Of a DNA stretch of 64,000 bases, positions 34,561 through 43,620 are shown one piece after another (the first letter of the stretch is position 1; each line of letters opens with the position of its first letter). The notes beneath the pieces were generated by a model. That model was given only the letters and a program-made list of their open reading frames with translations, did no database searches and had not been told where the DNA came from. The stretch is from Rubellimicrobium mesophilum DSM 19309 (GTDB taxonomy: Bacteria > Pseudomonadota > Alphaproteobacteria > Rhodobacterales > Rhodobacteraceae), in assembly GCF_000600335.2 (NCBI RefSeq), contig NZ_KK088582.1:62001-126000 (forward strand), written 5' to 3'. Both the position numbers and the translations under genes were made by a program.

Positions 34561-35064
34561 ATGGGGACGCCGCCGCTCGTCGCGCTCGCCTTCCTGCTAG
34601 GCGCCCTGGCCCCCTGCGCCTGGGCCGCCCACGCGGACCTCAGCCGCATGAAGATCCCCAACAACGCGGTGCTCCTGCTCGCGGCGGTCTTCGCCGTGGT
34701 GGGCCTGGCCTGCCTGCCGCTCGAAGGGTGGACCCTGGCCGACTGGGGCTGGCGCTGGACGCATCTCGTCGTGGTGCTGATCTTGGGGATGCTCCTCAAC
34801 GGCGCGGGCATGATGGGCGCCGGGGACGCCAAGCTCCTCGCCGCCGCCGCGCCCTTCGTCGCGCTCTCGGACGGGATCCTGGCGCTCACGCTCTTTCCCG
34901 CGATGCTCATCCTGTGCTGGGCCGTGCACCGGCTGGCGCGGCTCACGACCGGCCCCCGCCTCGTCCCGGAATGGGCGAGCTGGACCTCCGGCCGCCGCTT
35001 TCCCATGGGCGTGGTGATCGCGGCCACGCTCCTCGCCTATCTCCTCATCTGCGCCACGGCCTAG
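34561..35064 (+). CDS. cpaA: Prepilin peptidase CpaA (TadV)
   Basis: A 167-residue A24-type aspartic prepilin peptidase that removes the leaders of the Flp pilins. The two catalytic aspartates lie in HADLSRMKIPN and in the GxGD motif MGAGDAKLL. The chain is polytopic, with about six hydrophobic helices, and lacks the methyltransferase domain of type IV PilD, as usual for TadV. It lies directly after the second TPR gene. Confidence 0.94.
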   Translation: MGTPPLVALAFLLGALAPCAWAAHADLSRMKIPNNAVLLLAAVFAVVGLACLPLEGWTLADWGWRWTHLVVVLILGMLLNGAGMMGAGDAKLLAAAAPFVALSDGILALTLFPAMLILCWAVHRLARLTTGPRLVPEWASWTSGRRFPMGVVIAATLLAYLLICATA

Positions 35065-35141
35065 GGGCCACCCCAGCTCCTCCCCAATTCCGCCACAGTG
35101 GTTTCCCACTCTGGCGGGGCCGAGCCCAAGGAGGAGTCCCC

Positions 35142-36473
35142 ATGAACGTCGCGGTCGCCCCCGAATCGACGGCCCCGGCGGGCGTCACCCCGCCTCCCGC
35201 GCCCCGGTCGCTGGAGGGGATGCGGCTCCATCCCGTGATGATGCGGGACGTCCTCATCAAGACGATGTTCCGCATGAACGTCACCCAGGTGAGCGAGATC
35301 GCCCGCGCGATCTGCCTCCCCAACCCCGTGACGCAGGAGCTCGTGGACCTCGCCCGCTCCCAGCGCCTCCTCGAGGCGACGGGGACGCTCCACGCCAACT
35401 CCGGGGGCGAGATGGGCTACCAGCTCACCGATGGCGGCAAGGCCCGCGCGCTCGACGCCCTCGCCCAGTCCGAATACTACGGCGCCATGCCCGTCCCGCT
35501 CGAGGTCTACCGCGAGCAGGTCAAGCGCCAGTCCATCCGCAACATCGCGGTGACGCGCGAGCAGCTCCAGGCGGCCATGGGCCACCTGATCCTGCCCAAG
35601 TCGCTCCTCGACCACCTCGGGCCAGCCGTGGGCGCCGGCCGCTCGATCCTGATGTACGGCCCCCCGGGGAACGGCAAGTCCTCGATCTCGAACGGCATCC
35701 GCGCCGCCATCGGGGACAAGATCTACGTCCCCCGCGCCATCGAATACGCGGGCCAGATCATCACCGTCTACGACCCGATCATCCACTCGGCCGCCGAGGA
35801 CAACTTCGACGACCCCAACTCGCTGCGCCGCACCTCGGGGCGCTACGACACCCGCTACGTCCGCTGCGAGCGTCCCACCGTCATCACCGGAGGCGAGCTC
35901 TCGCTCGACATGCTGGACCTCGTCTACAACCCGGTCGCACGCACCTACCAGGCGCCGCTCCAGCTCAAGGCCACGGGCGGCATCTTCATCATCGACGACC
36001 TCGGCCGCCAGGCCGAGCCGCCGCAAAAGATCGTCAACCGCTGGATCGTGCCCCTGGAGGAGTCGCGCGACATCCTCGCGCTCCAGTCCGGCGAGAAGTT
36101 CGAGGTGCCCTTCGACACCCTCGTGATCTTCTCGACGAACTTCCACCCCAACGAGATCTTCGACAAGGCGGCGCTTCGCCGGATCTTCTTCAAGATCAAG
36201 ATCGACGGGCCGAGCCAGGAGGACTTCCTCCGCATCTTCGCCATGGTGGCCAAGAAGAAGGGGATGCCGATCGACCAGGCGGCGCTGATCTACCTGCTGA
36301 AGCTCAAGTATCCCTCGATCAACAACGTCTACGCGAACTACCAGCCGGTCTACCTGATCGACCAGATGCTCTCCATCTGCCGCTTCGAGGGCATCCCGCC
36401 GCAGATGAACAGCGACCTGATCGATCGTGCCTGGGCGAACATGTTCGTGCGCGACGAGGTGATCGTGAAGTGA
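35142..36473 (+). CDS. AAA-type ATPase at the end of the Tad locus
   Basis: A 443-residue ATPase I cannot assign to a named family. An N-terminal region (about 25-105) looks like a winged-helix or PilZ-independent adaptor (EIARAICLPNPVTQELVDLARSQ). The central domain has a P-loop GPPGNGKSS and Walker B GGIFIIDDLGRQ, followed by a sensor-like LVIFSTNFHPNEIFD and an arginine-rich RRIFFKIKIDG. The C-terminal lid contains YANYQPVYLIDQML. GGAGGAG precedes the ATG. Its position suggests a role with the pilus, perhaps in regulation or remodelling; that is inference. Confidence 0.85.
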   Translation: MNVAVAPESTAPAGVTPPPAPRSLEGMRLHPVMMRDVLIKTMFRMNVTQVSEIARAICLPNPVTQELVDLARSQRLLEATGTLHANSGGEMGYQLTDGGKARALDALAQSEYYGAMPVPLEVYREQVKRQSIRNIAVTREQLQAAMGHLILPKSLLDHLGPAVGAGRSILMYGPPGNGKSSISNGIRAAIGDKIYVPRAIEYAGQIITVYDPIIHSAAEDNFDDPNSLRRTSGRYDTRYVRCERPTVITGGELSLDMLDLVYNPVARTYQAPLQLKATGGIFIIDDLGRQAEPPQKIVNRWIVPLEESRDILALQSGEKFEVPFDTLVIFSTNFHPNEIFDKAALRRIFFKIKIDGPSQEDFLRIFAMVAKKKGMPIDQAALIYLLKLKYPSINNVYANYQPVYLIDQMLSICRFEGIPPQMNSDLIDRAWANMFVRDEVIVK

Positions 36474-36553
36474 GGGGCTTCAGAGGCCGGGCGAACCCCA
36501 CGATCCAGAAGGGGATCGAATAGCCGGACCCGGAACCCAGGAACGGTCTGGCC

Positions 36554-36585
36554 TTTCGGCAGCCCGATGATCCATGCTGCCGAAA
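36554..36585. other. Hairpin abutting the next ribosome binding site
   Basis: TTTCGGCAG (36554-36562) pairs with CTGCCGAAA (36577-36585) around a 14-base loop. The 3' arm runs straight into AAGGGAG, the ribosome binding site of the reductase gene. It could end the Tad transcript or hinder translation of the reductase. Confidence 0.45.
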
Positions 36586-36598
36586 AAGGGAGACGGTG

Positions 36599-37240
36599 AT
36601 GGGACGGGTGAGAGCTGCTGCCTTCTCGGTGTCGCTGGACGGGTTCGGGGCGGGACCCGAGCAGAGCCTCCAGGACCCCCTCGGCAAGGGCGGGCGGGAC
36701 CTGCACCGCTGGTTCGTCGGCACCAAGGCCTTCCGCTCCATGTTCGGGCAGGAGGGCGGCTCCGAGGGCGTGGACCAGGACTTCGCCCATCGCTCCATGG
36801 ACGGCTTCGGCGCCTTCATCCTGGGGCGCAACATGTTCGCGCATTCGCGCGGGCCCTGGACGGACGACGGCTGGAAAGGCTGGTGGGGCGAGAACCCGCC
36901 CTATCACGCCCCCACCTTCATCCTGACGCACCACCCCCGCGACCCGATCGCGATGGAGGGCGGCACCACCTTCCACTTCGTGACCGACGGCATCCACGCC
37001 GCACTCGATCGCGCCCGCGAGGCCGCCGGGGAAAAGGACGTCAAGATCGGCGGCGGCGTGTCCACCGTCCGCCAGTACCTGCAGGCGGGCCTCATCGACG
37101 AACTGCACGTCGCGTTCTCTCCGGTCCTTCTCGGGCGGGGCGAGGCGATGTTCGAGGGCCTGGACCTCCCTGCGCTCGGCTATCGCGTGACCCGGACCGC
37201 CCCCACCGACCTCGCCACCCACGTCGTGATCGGCCGGTAG
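36599..37240 (+). CDS. RibD C-terminal/dihydrofolate reductase-like protein
   Basis: A 213-residue protein of the RibD C-terminal domain family, the dihydrofolate-reductase fold that includes riboflavin-specific deaminase-reductases. It opens AAFSVSLDGF, has GAFILGRNMF, THHPRDP, FVTDGIHAAL, VKIGGGVSTVRQYLQAGLIDELHVAFSPVLLGRG (split over the NADPH and C-terminal strands), all typical of the stand-alone group annotated as dihydrofolate reductase-family. The natural substrate is unknown. ATG 36599 is preceded by AAAGGGAG. Confidence 0.92.
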   Translation: MGRVRAAAFSVSLDGFGAGPEQSLQDPLGKGGRDLHRWFVGTKAFRSMFGQEGGSEGVDQDFAHRSMDGFGAFILGRNMFAHSRGPWTDDGWKGWWGENPPYHAPTFILTHHPRDPIAMEGGTTFHFVTDGIHAALDRAREAAGEKDVKIGGGVSTVRQYLQAGLIDELHVAFSPVLLGRGEAMFEGLDLPALGYRVTRTAPTDLATHVVIGR

Positions 37241-37300
37241 GCTCAGGCCTCCCTCCAGTCGGAAGCGAGCGCAGGCGGCGCTTCGGCGCAGGCTGGTGCC

Positions 37301-37690
37301 TCGAATCACCTGCGCCCTTACCACGTCTCGGCGGGGTGTTGCGTTGCCCCCCTTGGGGCACCGCACGCCCGGGTAACGCCTCGTTAACCCCGCCCTGCGA
37401 ATCTCCCCCCCGAACACCCCGGGCGCCCGCCGCCCCGGCCCCAGACCACCCCCGCCCGTCGAGGGCACGCATGGGTGCAGGCCGGACGACGAACCCGGGG
37501 CGATAGCCCCGGAGCCGCGCCGCTCCGAGATCCCCGTCGCAAGGGCGCGGGGACGGAGAACGGCGGCAGGGGGGCGGAGAGGAGAAGGACCATGAAGAGC
37601 CCCCGGTGAGAGCCGGGCCGCAACAGCGCGAAACCACACATACCGGGCCAGGGAGACCCTCCCCTGTTCAGTTGCCCCCAGGACCCCGCC
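37301..37690 (+). repeat. Dispersed intergenic element, copy B
   Basis: Copy B lies in the 667-base gap before the retropepsin gene. It has TGCGCCCTTACCACG at 37311, the hairpin GGGGTG-TTGCGT-TGCCCC at 37333-37350, TTAACC at 37384-37389 with GCGAATC after seven bases, the CGAGGGCACGCATGGGTGCAGG block at 37461-37482, and a micro-ORF at 37592 behind AAGGA. Spacing from GCGCCC and TTGCGT to TTAACC (72 and 45 bases) equals that of copies A and C, although about 60 extra bases lie before the micro-ORF. The 3' block conserved in A and C is degenerate here. I see no gene in the remaining gap (37691-37907). Confidence 0.7.
37592..37609 (+). CDS. Micro-ORF inside repeat copy B (5 aa)
   Basis: ATGAAGAGCCCCCGGTGA, five codons and a stop, follows GGAGAAGGACC. 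The stop lies in the loop of a small hairpin CCCGG-TGAGAG-CCGGG. Copy C has the same start (MKS) and the same stop-in-loop arrangement. It may be a leader peptide or chance. Confidence 0.25.
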   Translation: MKSPR

Positions 37691-37907
37691 CGCCGGCCAC
37701 CCCGGCGGACCGGCCCTCCCCCTCGCGCGCCCTGAACCCGCGAGCCCGGAGGAGACCGGAGGCCACGCGGGGACTACGTTATTGCGGAATTCTGCATGGG
37801 AACATGCGCCAGCCCCGATCGGCCACCAGGAAGCCTCGCCCGGTCGCGGCCCCACGAGCCCGCCATGCCCCCTTCCCCGACTCCCTTCCGGGCCCCATAT
37901 TCCCCTC

Positions 37908-38495
37908 ATGTCCTCCGACGACACCGCCTCCCTCGCCTATCTCGCGCTGCTCCTCCTGCTGGTCGCGGGCTCCTACTTCCTCGCCTCCCGCGCGCGGCTG
38001 GGCCAGGTGCTCACGCAGGCGGCGATCTGGGCGCTGATCTTCCTCGGCGCCATCGCCGTCTATGGCCTCTGGCCCGAGATCAGGTCGGCCCTGGTGCCCA
38101 CCCAGCAGGCCCTCATGACGCCCGAGGGACAGGCGGTCACCGTTCCCCGCGCGATCAACGGCCACTACTACCTGGACCTCCGCGTGAACGGCGCGCCCGT
38201 CACCTTCACCGTGGACACCGGCGCGACCGATATGGTCCTCTCCCGCGCCGACGCGAGGGCGGCCGGTGTCGACCCCGACGACCTCGCCTACCTGGGCAGC
38301 GCCGGCACCGCCAACGGCCTCGTCCGCACCGCGCGCGTGACGCTGGACGAGGTCGCGCTGGAGGGCATCGTGGATCGGGACGTCCGTGCGGTGGTGACGG
38401 ACGGCGACCTCGAATCCTCGCTCCTGGGCATGGCCTACCTCCAGCGCTTCTCGCGGATCGAGATCGAGGACGGCAAGCTGATCCTCACCCGCTGA
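37908..38495 (+). CDS. Membrane-anchored retropepsin-like aspartic protease
   Basis: A 195-residue single-domain aspartic protease of clan AA (TIGR02281-type). Two N-terminal helices (residues about 8-25 and 37-55) anchor it; the protease domain starts near residue 75 with INGHYYLDLRVNG and has the catalytic triad FTVDTGATDMVLS, then the second-half strand LLGMAYLQRF. Such proteins act as homodimers, usually in the periplasm. No substrate is known. Its 3' end overlaps the convergent PIN gene by 11 bases. Confidence 0.88.
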   Translation: MSSDDTASLAYLALLLLLVAGSYFLASRARLGQVLTQAAIWALIFLGAIAVYGLWPEIRSALVPTQQALMTPEGQAVTVPRAINGHYYLDLRVNGAPVTFTVDTGATDMVLSRADARAAGVDPDDLAYLGSAGTANGLVRTARVTLDEVALEGIVDRDVRAVVTDGDLESSLLGMAYLQRFSRIEIEDGKLILTR

Positions 38496-39045
38496 CCCGC
38501 TCCAGCGCCTTCGCCAGCCGGTGGAGCCGCGCCTTCCTCAGCAGCGTCCGCACCGTCCACGCCTCGCCCGAGAGCCGCGAGGCGGTCGCCACCGACTCCC
38601 CCACGACGCGAGCGATGACCTCCGGCGCCTCCTCCGCGAGCCCGGTCAGGAACTGGTCCGGGTCGAGCCGTCGCAGCCCCTCCTCCGCCAGCACGTTCCT
38701 TGGAAAGTCCTTGGCGTTCATGGTCATGATCGCATCGGCCGACCCCGCCACGGCGGTCGCCAGCACGTGCACGTCGTCCGGGTCCGGCAGGGAGAGCCGC
38801 CGCTCCAGCCCCTCCGCCCCCTTCACCATCGCCTGCGGCCACTTCGCAAGGACCGCCGCGATCTCCCCCCGCGCGACGGCCTCGCCCTCCGGCCCGAGCC
38901 GCGCCGCCGCCCGCGCCCACTCCTCCAGCAACCGCTCCGACCAGAGCGGCACGAACAGCCCCTCGGCGGCCGCGCCGAGGAGGATCTCCCGCATCACCGT
39001 CGGATAGAGGACGCAGGCGTCGAGGACGACTCTCGGCTTCGTCAC
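38485..39045 (-). CDS. PIN domain protein
   Basis: A 186-residue PIN-domain protein, the RNase fold found in VapC toxins. The first acidic residue is in VVLDACVLYP, followed by a conserved ERLLEEWARA helix and LPDPDDVHVLATAVAGSADAIMTMNAKDFP, which holds the later aspartates. It is longer than typical VapC and no antitoxin gene is beside it, so it may be a solitary PIN nuclease. The GTG start overlaps the rlmI stop (GTGA), indicating coupling. Confidence 0.85.
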   Translation of the reverse strand: MTKPRVVLDACVLYPTVMREILLGAAAEGLFVPLWSERLLEEWARAAARLGPEGEAVARGEIAAVLAKWPQAMVKGAEGLERRLSLPDPDDVHVLATAVAGSADAIMTMNAKDFPRNVLAEEGLRRLDPDQFLTGLAEEAPEVIARVVGESVATASRLSGEAWTVRTLLRKARLHRLAKALERVSG

Positions 39046-40254
39046 AGCCGGAAGAACAGCGACTTGAGGTAGCTCGATTCGGCGAGTTGCGGCAGCGTCG
39101 GGTGGTCCGGCCCGGCGAACCCGGTCCAGACGATCTGCCCCCGCCGCCCCGCCTTGCCGATCCCTCGCGCCGAGGCCGCTCGGAACTTCGCGAGGTCTGC
39201 CGCGTGCGAGCAGGAGCACAGCCCGAGATAGCCTCCCTCCCTCACCAGCGGCGCGGCGAGCTTCGCCACCCGCTCATAGGCCCGCAGTCCCGCCTCGAGC
39301 GCATTCTTGTTGGGCGCGAAGGCCGGAGGATCGCAGACCACGAGGTCGAAGGTCTCCCCCTCCGCCGCCAGTTGCTCCAGAGCCGCGAAGGCATCGCCCT
39401 GCCGCAGCGCGACCTTGCCGCGCATCCCCATCGCCTCGGCCCCGCCCTTGGCCAGCGCCAGCACCGCCGCCGAGGCGTCCACCAGCACGGCTTCCCGCGC
39501 GCCCGCCGCCAGTGCCGCCAGCCCGAACCCGCCCACATGGGAGAACACGTCCAGCACCCGCCCCCCGTGCCCGAGCCGCGCGGCGAAGGCATGGTTCGGC
39601 CGCTGGTCGTAGAAGAGTCCCGTCTTCTGCCCGCCCATGACATCGGCCAGGTAGATCGCCCCGTTCATCGGCACCGGCACCGGCCCATCCGGCGCCGTCC
39701 CCAGCGCCATGACGATCTCCTCGGGCAGCCCCTCCAGCCCCCGCGCCCGCCCGGAGCCGTTCTTGACGACCCGCGTGACCCCCGTCACCCGGGCCAGCGC
39801 CGAGACCAGCACCCCAACCATCGCCTCCGACCAGGCCGCGTTCGGCTGTACGACCGCGAGGTCCCCCATCCGGTCGATCACCACGCCCGGAAAACCCGTC
39901 CGCCTCCGCATGGACGAGTCGGTAGAACGGCTCGTCGAACAGCGCCTCCCGATGCGCCAGGGCCCGCGCGAGCCGCGCCGCGATCCAGTCCTCGTCGATC
40001 ACCGCCGCCGGGTCCTGGTCCATGACCCGCGCGACGATCTTGCTCTCCGGATTGACCGTCACGACGCCCATCGGCCGCCGCTCGCTGTCCTCCAGCACCG
40101 CGAAGGCCCCGGGCAGCAGGTTCGAGGTCCGCCGGTCCATGACCAGCTCCCCCGCATAGACCCAGGGAAAGCCATGGCGGATCGCCCGCGCCTCGGCCTT
40201 GGGGCTGAGGCGCACGACGGGGTAAGGTGGGGTGAAGAACTGGGGCAATGTCAT
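39042..40254 (-). CDS. rlmI: 23S rRNA (cytosine-C5)-methyltransferase RlmI, frameshifted
   Basis: RlmI methylates C1962 of 23S rRNA. The N-terminal PUA domain is seen in RAIRHGFPWVYAGELVMDRR, and the C-terminal SAM-dependent domain in RVLDVFSHVGGFGLAALAAGA and LVVCDPPAFAPNKNALEAGL, followed by the cysteine loop LGLCSCSHAADL. The frame breaks at 39891-39894, where four As (TTTT on the coding strand) stand where three keep EADGFPGVVIDRMGD in frame. Deleting one base gives 403 residues, the normal size. I annotate one gene with a probable one-base insertion error. Confidence 0.92.
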
Positions 40255-40321
40255 GCCGCCCCCATATAGTGCGCGACCGAGGCACGAAAGACCTGCGCCC
40301 ACAAACCGCAGCCCGCCCTAT

Positions 40322-40335
40322 TGTTAGCGCTAACA
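40322..40335. promoter_or_regulatory. LacI-family operator before edd
   Basis: TGTTAGCGCTAACA is a perfect 14-base palindrome, 45 bases before the edd start, in the gap between divergent rlmI and edd. This is the classic form of operators bound by LacI-family regulators, with the central CG. A sugar-acid or glucose-responsive repressor of the Entner-Doudoroff genes is likely; no LacI-type gene is in the window. Confidence 0.75.
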
Positions 40336-40379
40336 GCCGGTGCTAGATGCCGCCTCGTCGCCCGAAGGAGGACCCGCCG

Positions 40380-42182
40380 ATGCCCCTCGACTCCACGATC
40401 GCCGCCGTCACGGACCGCATCCGCGAACGCTCCCGCGCGACACGCCAGCGCTACCGCGACAAGATCGCCCGCGCCCAGGCCGAGGGGCCCCGCCGCGCCC
40501 ACCTCGCCTGCGGCAACCAGGCCCATGCCTATGCCGCGATGGGCGACCAGAAGGACGCCCTCGTCGAGGGCCGCGTCCCGAACGTGGGGATCGTGACCGC
40601 CTACAACGACATGCTCTCGGCCCATCAGCCCTACGAGACCTATCCGCCCGTCCTCAAGGCTGCGATCAACCGCGCGGGCGGCACGGCGCAGGTCGCGGGC
40701 GGCGTCCCGGCCATGTGCGACGGCGTCACACAGGGCCAGACGGGGATGGAGCTGTCGCTCTTCTCCCGCGACGTGATCGCGCTCGCGACCGGCGTCGCGC
40801 TCTCGCACAACACCTTCGACGCCGCGCTCTACCTCGGCATCTGCGACAAGATCGTCCCCGGCCTCGTCATGGCCGCCGCGAGCTTCGGCCACCTCCCCGG
40901 CATCTTCGTCCCCGCCGGACCCATGACCTCGGGCATCCCCAACGACGAAAAGTCCAAGGTCCGCCAGCGCTTCGCGACCGGAGATGCCACGCGGTCCGAA
41001 CTGATGGCGGCCGAGATGGCCTCCTACCACGGCCCCGGCACCTGCACCTTCTACGGCACCGCCAATTCCAACCAGATGCTCATGGAGTTCATGGGCCTGC
41101 ACCTCCCCGGCGCCTCGTTCGTGAACCCCAACACGCCGCTGCGGGACGCCCTGACGGTGGCCGCCGCCGAGCGCTCCGTCGCGATCACCAGCTTGGGCAA
41201 CGACTACCGCCCCGTGGCCGACATCCTCGACGAGAGGACCTTCGTGAACGGCATCGTCGGCCTCATGGCGACGGGCGGCTCCACCAACCTCGTCCTGCAC
41301 CTCCCCGCGATGGCGCGGGCGGCGGGCATCCTCCTCGACCTCCAGGATTTCGCTGACATCTCCGCGAAGGTCCCGCTGATGGCCAAGGTCTACCCGAACG
41401 GCCTCGCCGACGTGAACCACTTCCATGCGGCGGGTGGCCTCCAGTTCATGATTGGCGAGCTCCTCGCCTCCGGCCTCCTGCACGACGACGTGGTGACCGT
41501 GATGGGCGACGGCCTGCACTACTACACCAAGGAACCGCGCCTGACCGACGCCGGCCTCGTCTGGGGCGACGGTCCCACGGCCACCGAGAACGACCGGATC
41601 CTCCGCCCGGCGCGCGATCCGTTCCAGCCGCAGGGCGGCCTCGTCCAGCTTAACGGCAACCTCGGCCGCGCCGTCATCAAGGTCTCCGCCGTCGCGCCCG
41701 AGCGGCACGTCATCCAGGCCCCCGCCCGCGTCTTCCACTCCCAGGACGCGGTGAAGGATGCCTTCAAGGCCGGCGAGTTCACCAGCGACGTCATCGTCGT
41801 CGTCCGCTACCAGGGCCCCGCCGCCAACGGGATGCCCGAGCTCCACGCCCTGACTCCCGTCCTCGCCGTCCTCCAGGACCGGGGCCACAAGGTCGCGCTC
41901 GTCACCGATGGCCGGATGTCCGGCGCCTCGGGCAAGGTCCCCGCCGCGATCCACGTCTCGCCCGAGGCGGCGGACGGCGGCCCCATCGCGCTCCTCCGCG
42001 ACGGCGACCTCCTGCGGCTCGACGCGAGCGCCGGCCGGCTGGAATGCCTCACCGACCTCGCGGGCCGCGTCCCCGACCGCGTTGACCTCTCCGCCAACGA
42101 CGACGGCATCGGGCGCGAGCTCTTCGCCGTCTTCCGCCGCAACGTCGGCCCCGCTACGGAGGGCGCGGCGGTCGTGCTCTGA
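40380..42182 (+). CDS. edd: 6-phosphogluconate dehydratase
   Basis: Edd converts 6-phosphogluconate to 2-keto-3-deoxy-6-phosphogluconate, the first committed step of the Entner-Doudoroff pathway, using an iron-sulfur cluster. The 600-residue protein has the IlvD/Edd signatures [20 protein letters not shown] and, later, [23 protein letters not shown], with cluster cysteines in CDG and in the GICDK segment. Edd-specific length and the N-terminal extension separate it from IlvD. AGGAGG lies eight bases before ATG 40380. It is followed by eda after 31 bases. Confidence 0.97.
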   Translation: MPLDSTIAAVTDRIRERSRATRQRYRDKIARAQAEGPRRAHLACGNQAHAYAAMGDQKDALVEGRVPNVGIVTAYNDMLSAHQPYETYPPVLKAAINRAGGTAQVAGGVPAMCDGVTQGQTGMELSLFSRDVIALATGVALSHNTFDAALYLGICDKIVPGLVMAAASFGHLPGIFVPAGPMTSGIPNDEKSKVRQRFATGDATRSELMAAEMASYHGPGTCTFYGTANSNQMLMEFMGLHLPGASFVNPNTPLRDALTVAAAERSVAITSLGNDYRPVADILDERTFVNGIVGLMATGGSTNLVLHLPAMARAAGILLDLQDFADISAKVPLMAKVYPNGLADVNHFHAAGGLQFMIGELLASGLLHDDVVTVMGDGLHYYTKEPRLTDAGLVWGDGPTATENDRILRPARDPFQPQGGLVQLNGNLGRAVIKVSAVAPERHVIQAPARVFHSQDAVKDAFKAGEFTSDVIVVVRYQGPAANGMPELHALTPVLAVLQDRGHKVALVTDGRMSGASGKVPAAIHVSPEAADGGPIALLRDGDLLRLDASAGRLECLTDLAGRVPDRVDLSANDDGIGRELFAVFRRNVGPATEGAAVVL

Positions 42183-42213
42183 CCCGCCGCCCCAGATCAC
42201 GAAGGACCCTGCG

Positions 42214-42861
42214 ATGACCCCCGAACACGCCTCCGAGCTCACCGCCAAGGTCTGCGCCCTGGCCCCCGTGATCCCTGTCCTGGTGATCGACGACGCGAGC
42301 CGCGCTGCCGACCTCGCCCGCGCTTTGGTCGCCGGCGGCCTCCCGGCGCTGGAGGTGACGCTCCGCACCCCCGCCGCGCTGGAGGCCATTGCCGAGATGG
42401 CCCAGGTTCAGGGCGGAGTCGTCGGCGCCGGCACCCTCCTCAACGAGAAGGACGTCGAGGCCGCCAAGGCCGCCGGCGCCACCTTCGGCGTCTCGCCCGG
42501 CTTCACCCGGCGGCTGCTCGACGCGGCCGAGTCGAACGACCTTCCCATGCTCCCCGGCACCGCCACGCCGTCCGAGGCCATGTACCTGCTCCAGCGCGGC
42601 TACTCGGTCGCCAAGTTCTTCCCGGCCGAGGCCAACGGCGGCGTGCCCGTCCTCAAGGCCTGGGGCGCGCCGCTGCCGCAGATCCGCTTCTGCCCCACGG
42701 GCGGCATCGGCCTCTCGAACGCCGCCGACTACCTCGCGCTGCCGAACGTCGCCTGCGTGGGCGGCTCCTGGGTCGCGCCCACCGCGATGGTCCGCTCGGG
42801 CGACTGGGATGGCATCACCCGCCTCGCCGCCGAGGCCGCGTCGCTCCCGTGCCGGGCCTGA
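42214..42861 (+). CDS. eda: KDPG aldolase
   Basis: Eda cleaves 2-keto-3-deoxy-6-phosphogluconate to pyruvate and glyceraldehyde 3-phosphate. The 215-residue protein has the catalytic glutamate region PALEVTLRTPAALEAI, the VVGAGTLLNEKDVEAA turn and the Schiff-base lysine in SVAKFFPAEANGG, with GGI in the C-terminal phosphate site. It follows edd in one operon under the upstream palindrome. Confidence 0.97.
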   Translation: MTPEHASELTAKVCALAPVIPVLVIDDASRAADLARALVAGGLPALEVTLRTPAALEAIAEMAQVQGGVVGAGTLLNEKDVEAAKAAGATFGVSPGFTRRLLDAAESNDLPMLPGTATPSEAMYLLQRGYSVAKFFPAEANGGVPVLKAWGAPLPQIRFCPTGGIGLSNAADYLALPNVACVGGSWVAPTAMVRSGDWDGITRLAAEAASLPCRA

Positions 42862-43488
42862 CTACTTGGCCCCGAAGGTGAAGCTCGCCCCGTAGCTGCC
42901 GTAGCTCGACGTGGTCACGCCGTTCGCGGTGCCGCCCGCGTAGGACTCCTGCCCCGCGACGCGCCGGACCGTGACCTCGCCGCCCTCGGCCCCGATCACG
43001 CCCGCATGGCGCGCGGCGGTGCAGATATCGCTGTCCGCCGTGTAGGGCCCCGAGCCCCAGACCGACCGCTGCGGCGCGTCGGACTGGCAGACGCAGGTCG
43101 AGACCGCCATCGCCTCCAGCGGCCCGCAGGTCTTTTCGCCGGTGTTCTCCGCCGCCCCCGCGATCACGTAGGCCGAGGGATAGGACCCGTAATCCGAGGT
43201 CGTGACCCCGTTCGCCGCGCTGCCGCGATATGCCGATGGCGGGGCCACGCGGTTCGCCGTCACCGGCCCGCCTTCCACTCCCAGCACGCCCGCGTGCAGG
43301 GCCGCCGTGCAGATGTCGCTGTCCGCCGTGTAGGGCCCCGAGCCCCAGACCGCCCCCGGAACGAAGCCCGACGGGCAGGAACAGCTCAGGCTCTCGGCCG
43401 AATCGGGAAAGGTCGCGCACTGCCCCGGGTCGGCCAAGGCCGGCGCGGCGGGCAGCGCCATGAGGACGGCAAGGACATGGGCTTTCAT
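42862..43488 (-). CDS. Secreted protein with two LCCL domains
   Basis: A 208-residue exported protein: signal peptide to about residue 20 (PAAPALADP), then two LCCL domains (about 30-110 and 120-208). Each has the motif VWGSGPYTADSDICTAA with HAGV and a later YG-S-SF strand. The copies are nearly identical at the first motif, suggesting recent duplication, and carry paired cysteines before each domain. LCCL domains are best known in animal secreted proteins and bind lipid or polysaccharide in some. The stop abuts the eda stop in convergent fashion. Confidence 0.88.
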   Translation of the reverse strand: MKAHVLAVLMALPAAPALADPGQCATFPDSAESLSCSCPSGFVPGAVWGSGPYTADSDICTAALHAGVLGVEGGPVTANRVAPPSAYRGSAANGVTTSDYGSYPSAYVIAGAAENTGEKTCGPLEAMAVSTCVCQSDAPQRSVWGSGPYTADSDICTAARHAGVIGAEGGEVTVRRVAGQESYAGGTANGVTTSSYGSYGASFTFGAK

Positions 43489-43587
43489 CGCGGCTCTCCT
43501 CCAACGGGCACGGCCCGCGCCGCGACGTTACCCCGCAGCCGCCCCGCGCGCGAGCGGCGGATTCGACCTCCGCCCCCGCGATGCCCC

Positions 43588-43616
43588 TTGAGCGGGGGCC
43601 TCGCACACCTTATCTA
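43588..43616 (+). promoter_or_regulatory. Promoter of the tmRNA gene
   Basis: TTGAGC (43588-43593), exactly 17 bases, then TATCTA (43611-43616): a good housekeeping-type promoter immediately before the tmRNA gene. The -35 hexamer lies in the loop of a CCCC-TTGAGC-GGGG palindrome. Confidence 0.7.
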
Positions 43617-43620
43617 TGAG

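Noticed and set aside
38485..39045. VapBC toxin-antitoxin module
   Set aside because: The PIN protein has no small antitoxin gene beside it; its upstream partner is rlmI.
40251..42389. Minus-strand open frame of about 712 codons
   Set aside because: It is antisense to edd and has no recognisable domain; edd on the plus strand has all family motifs.
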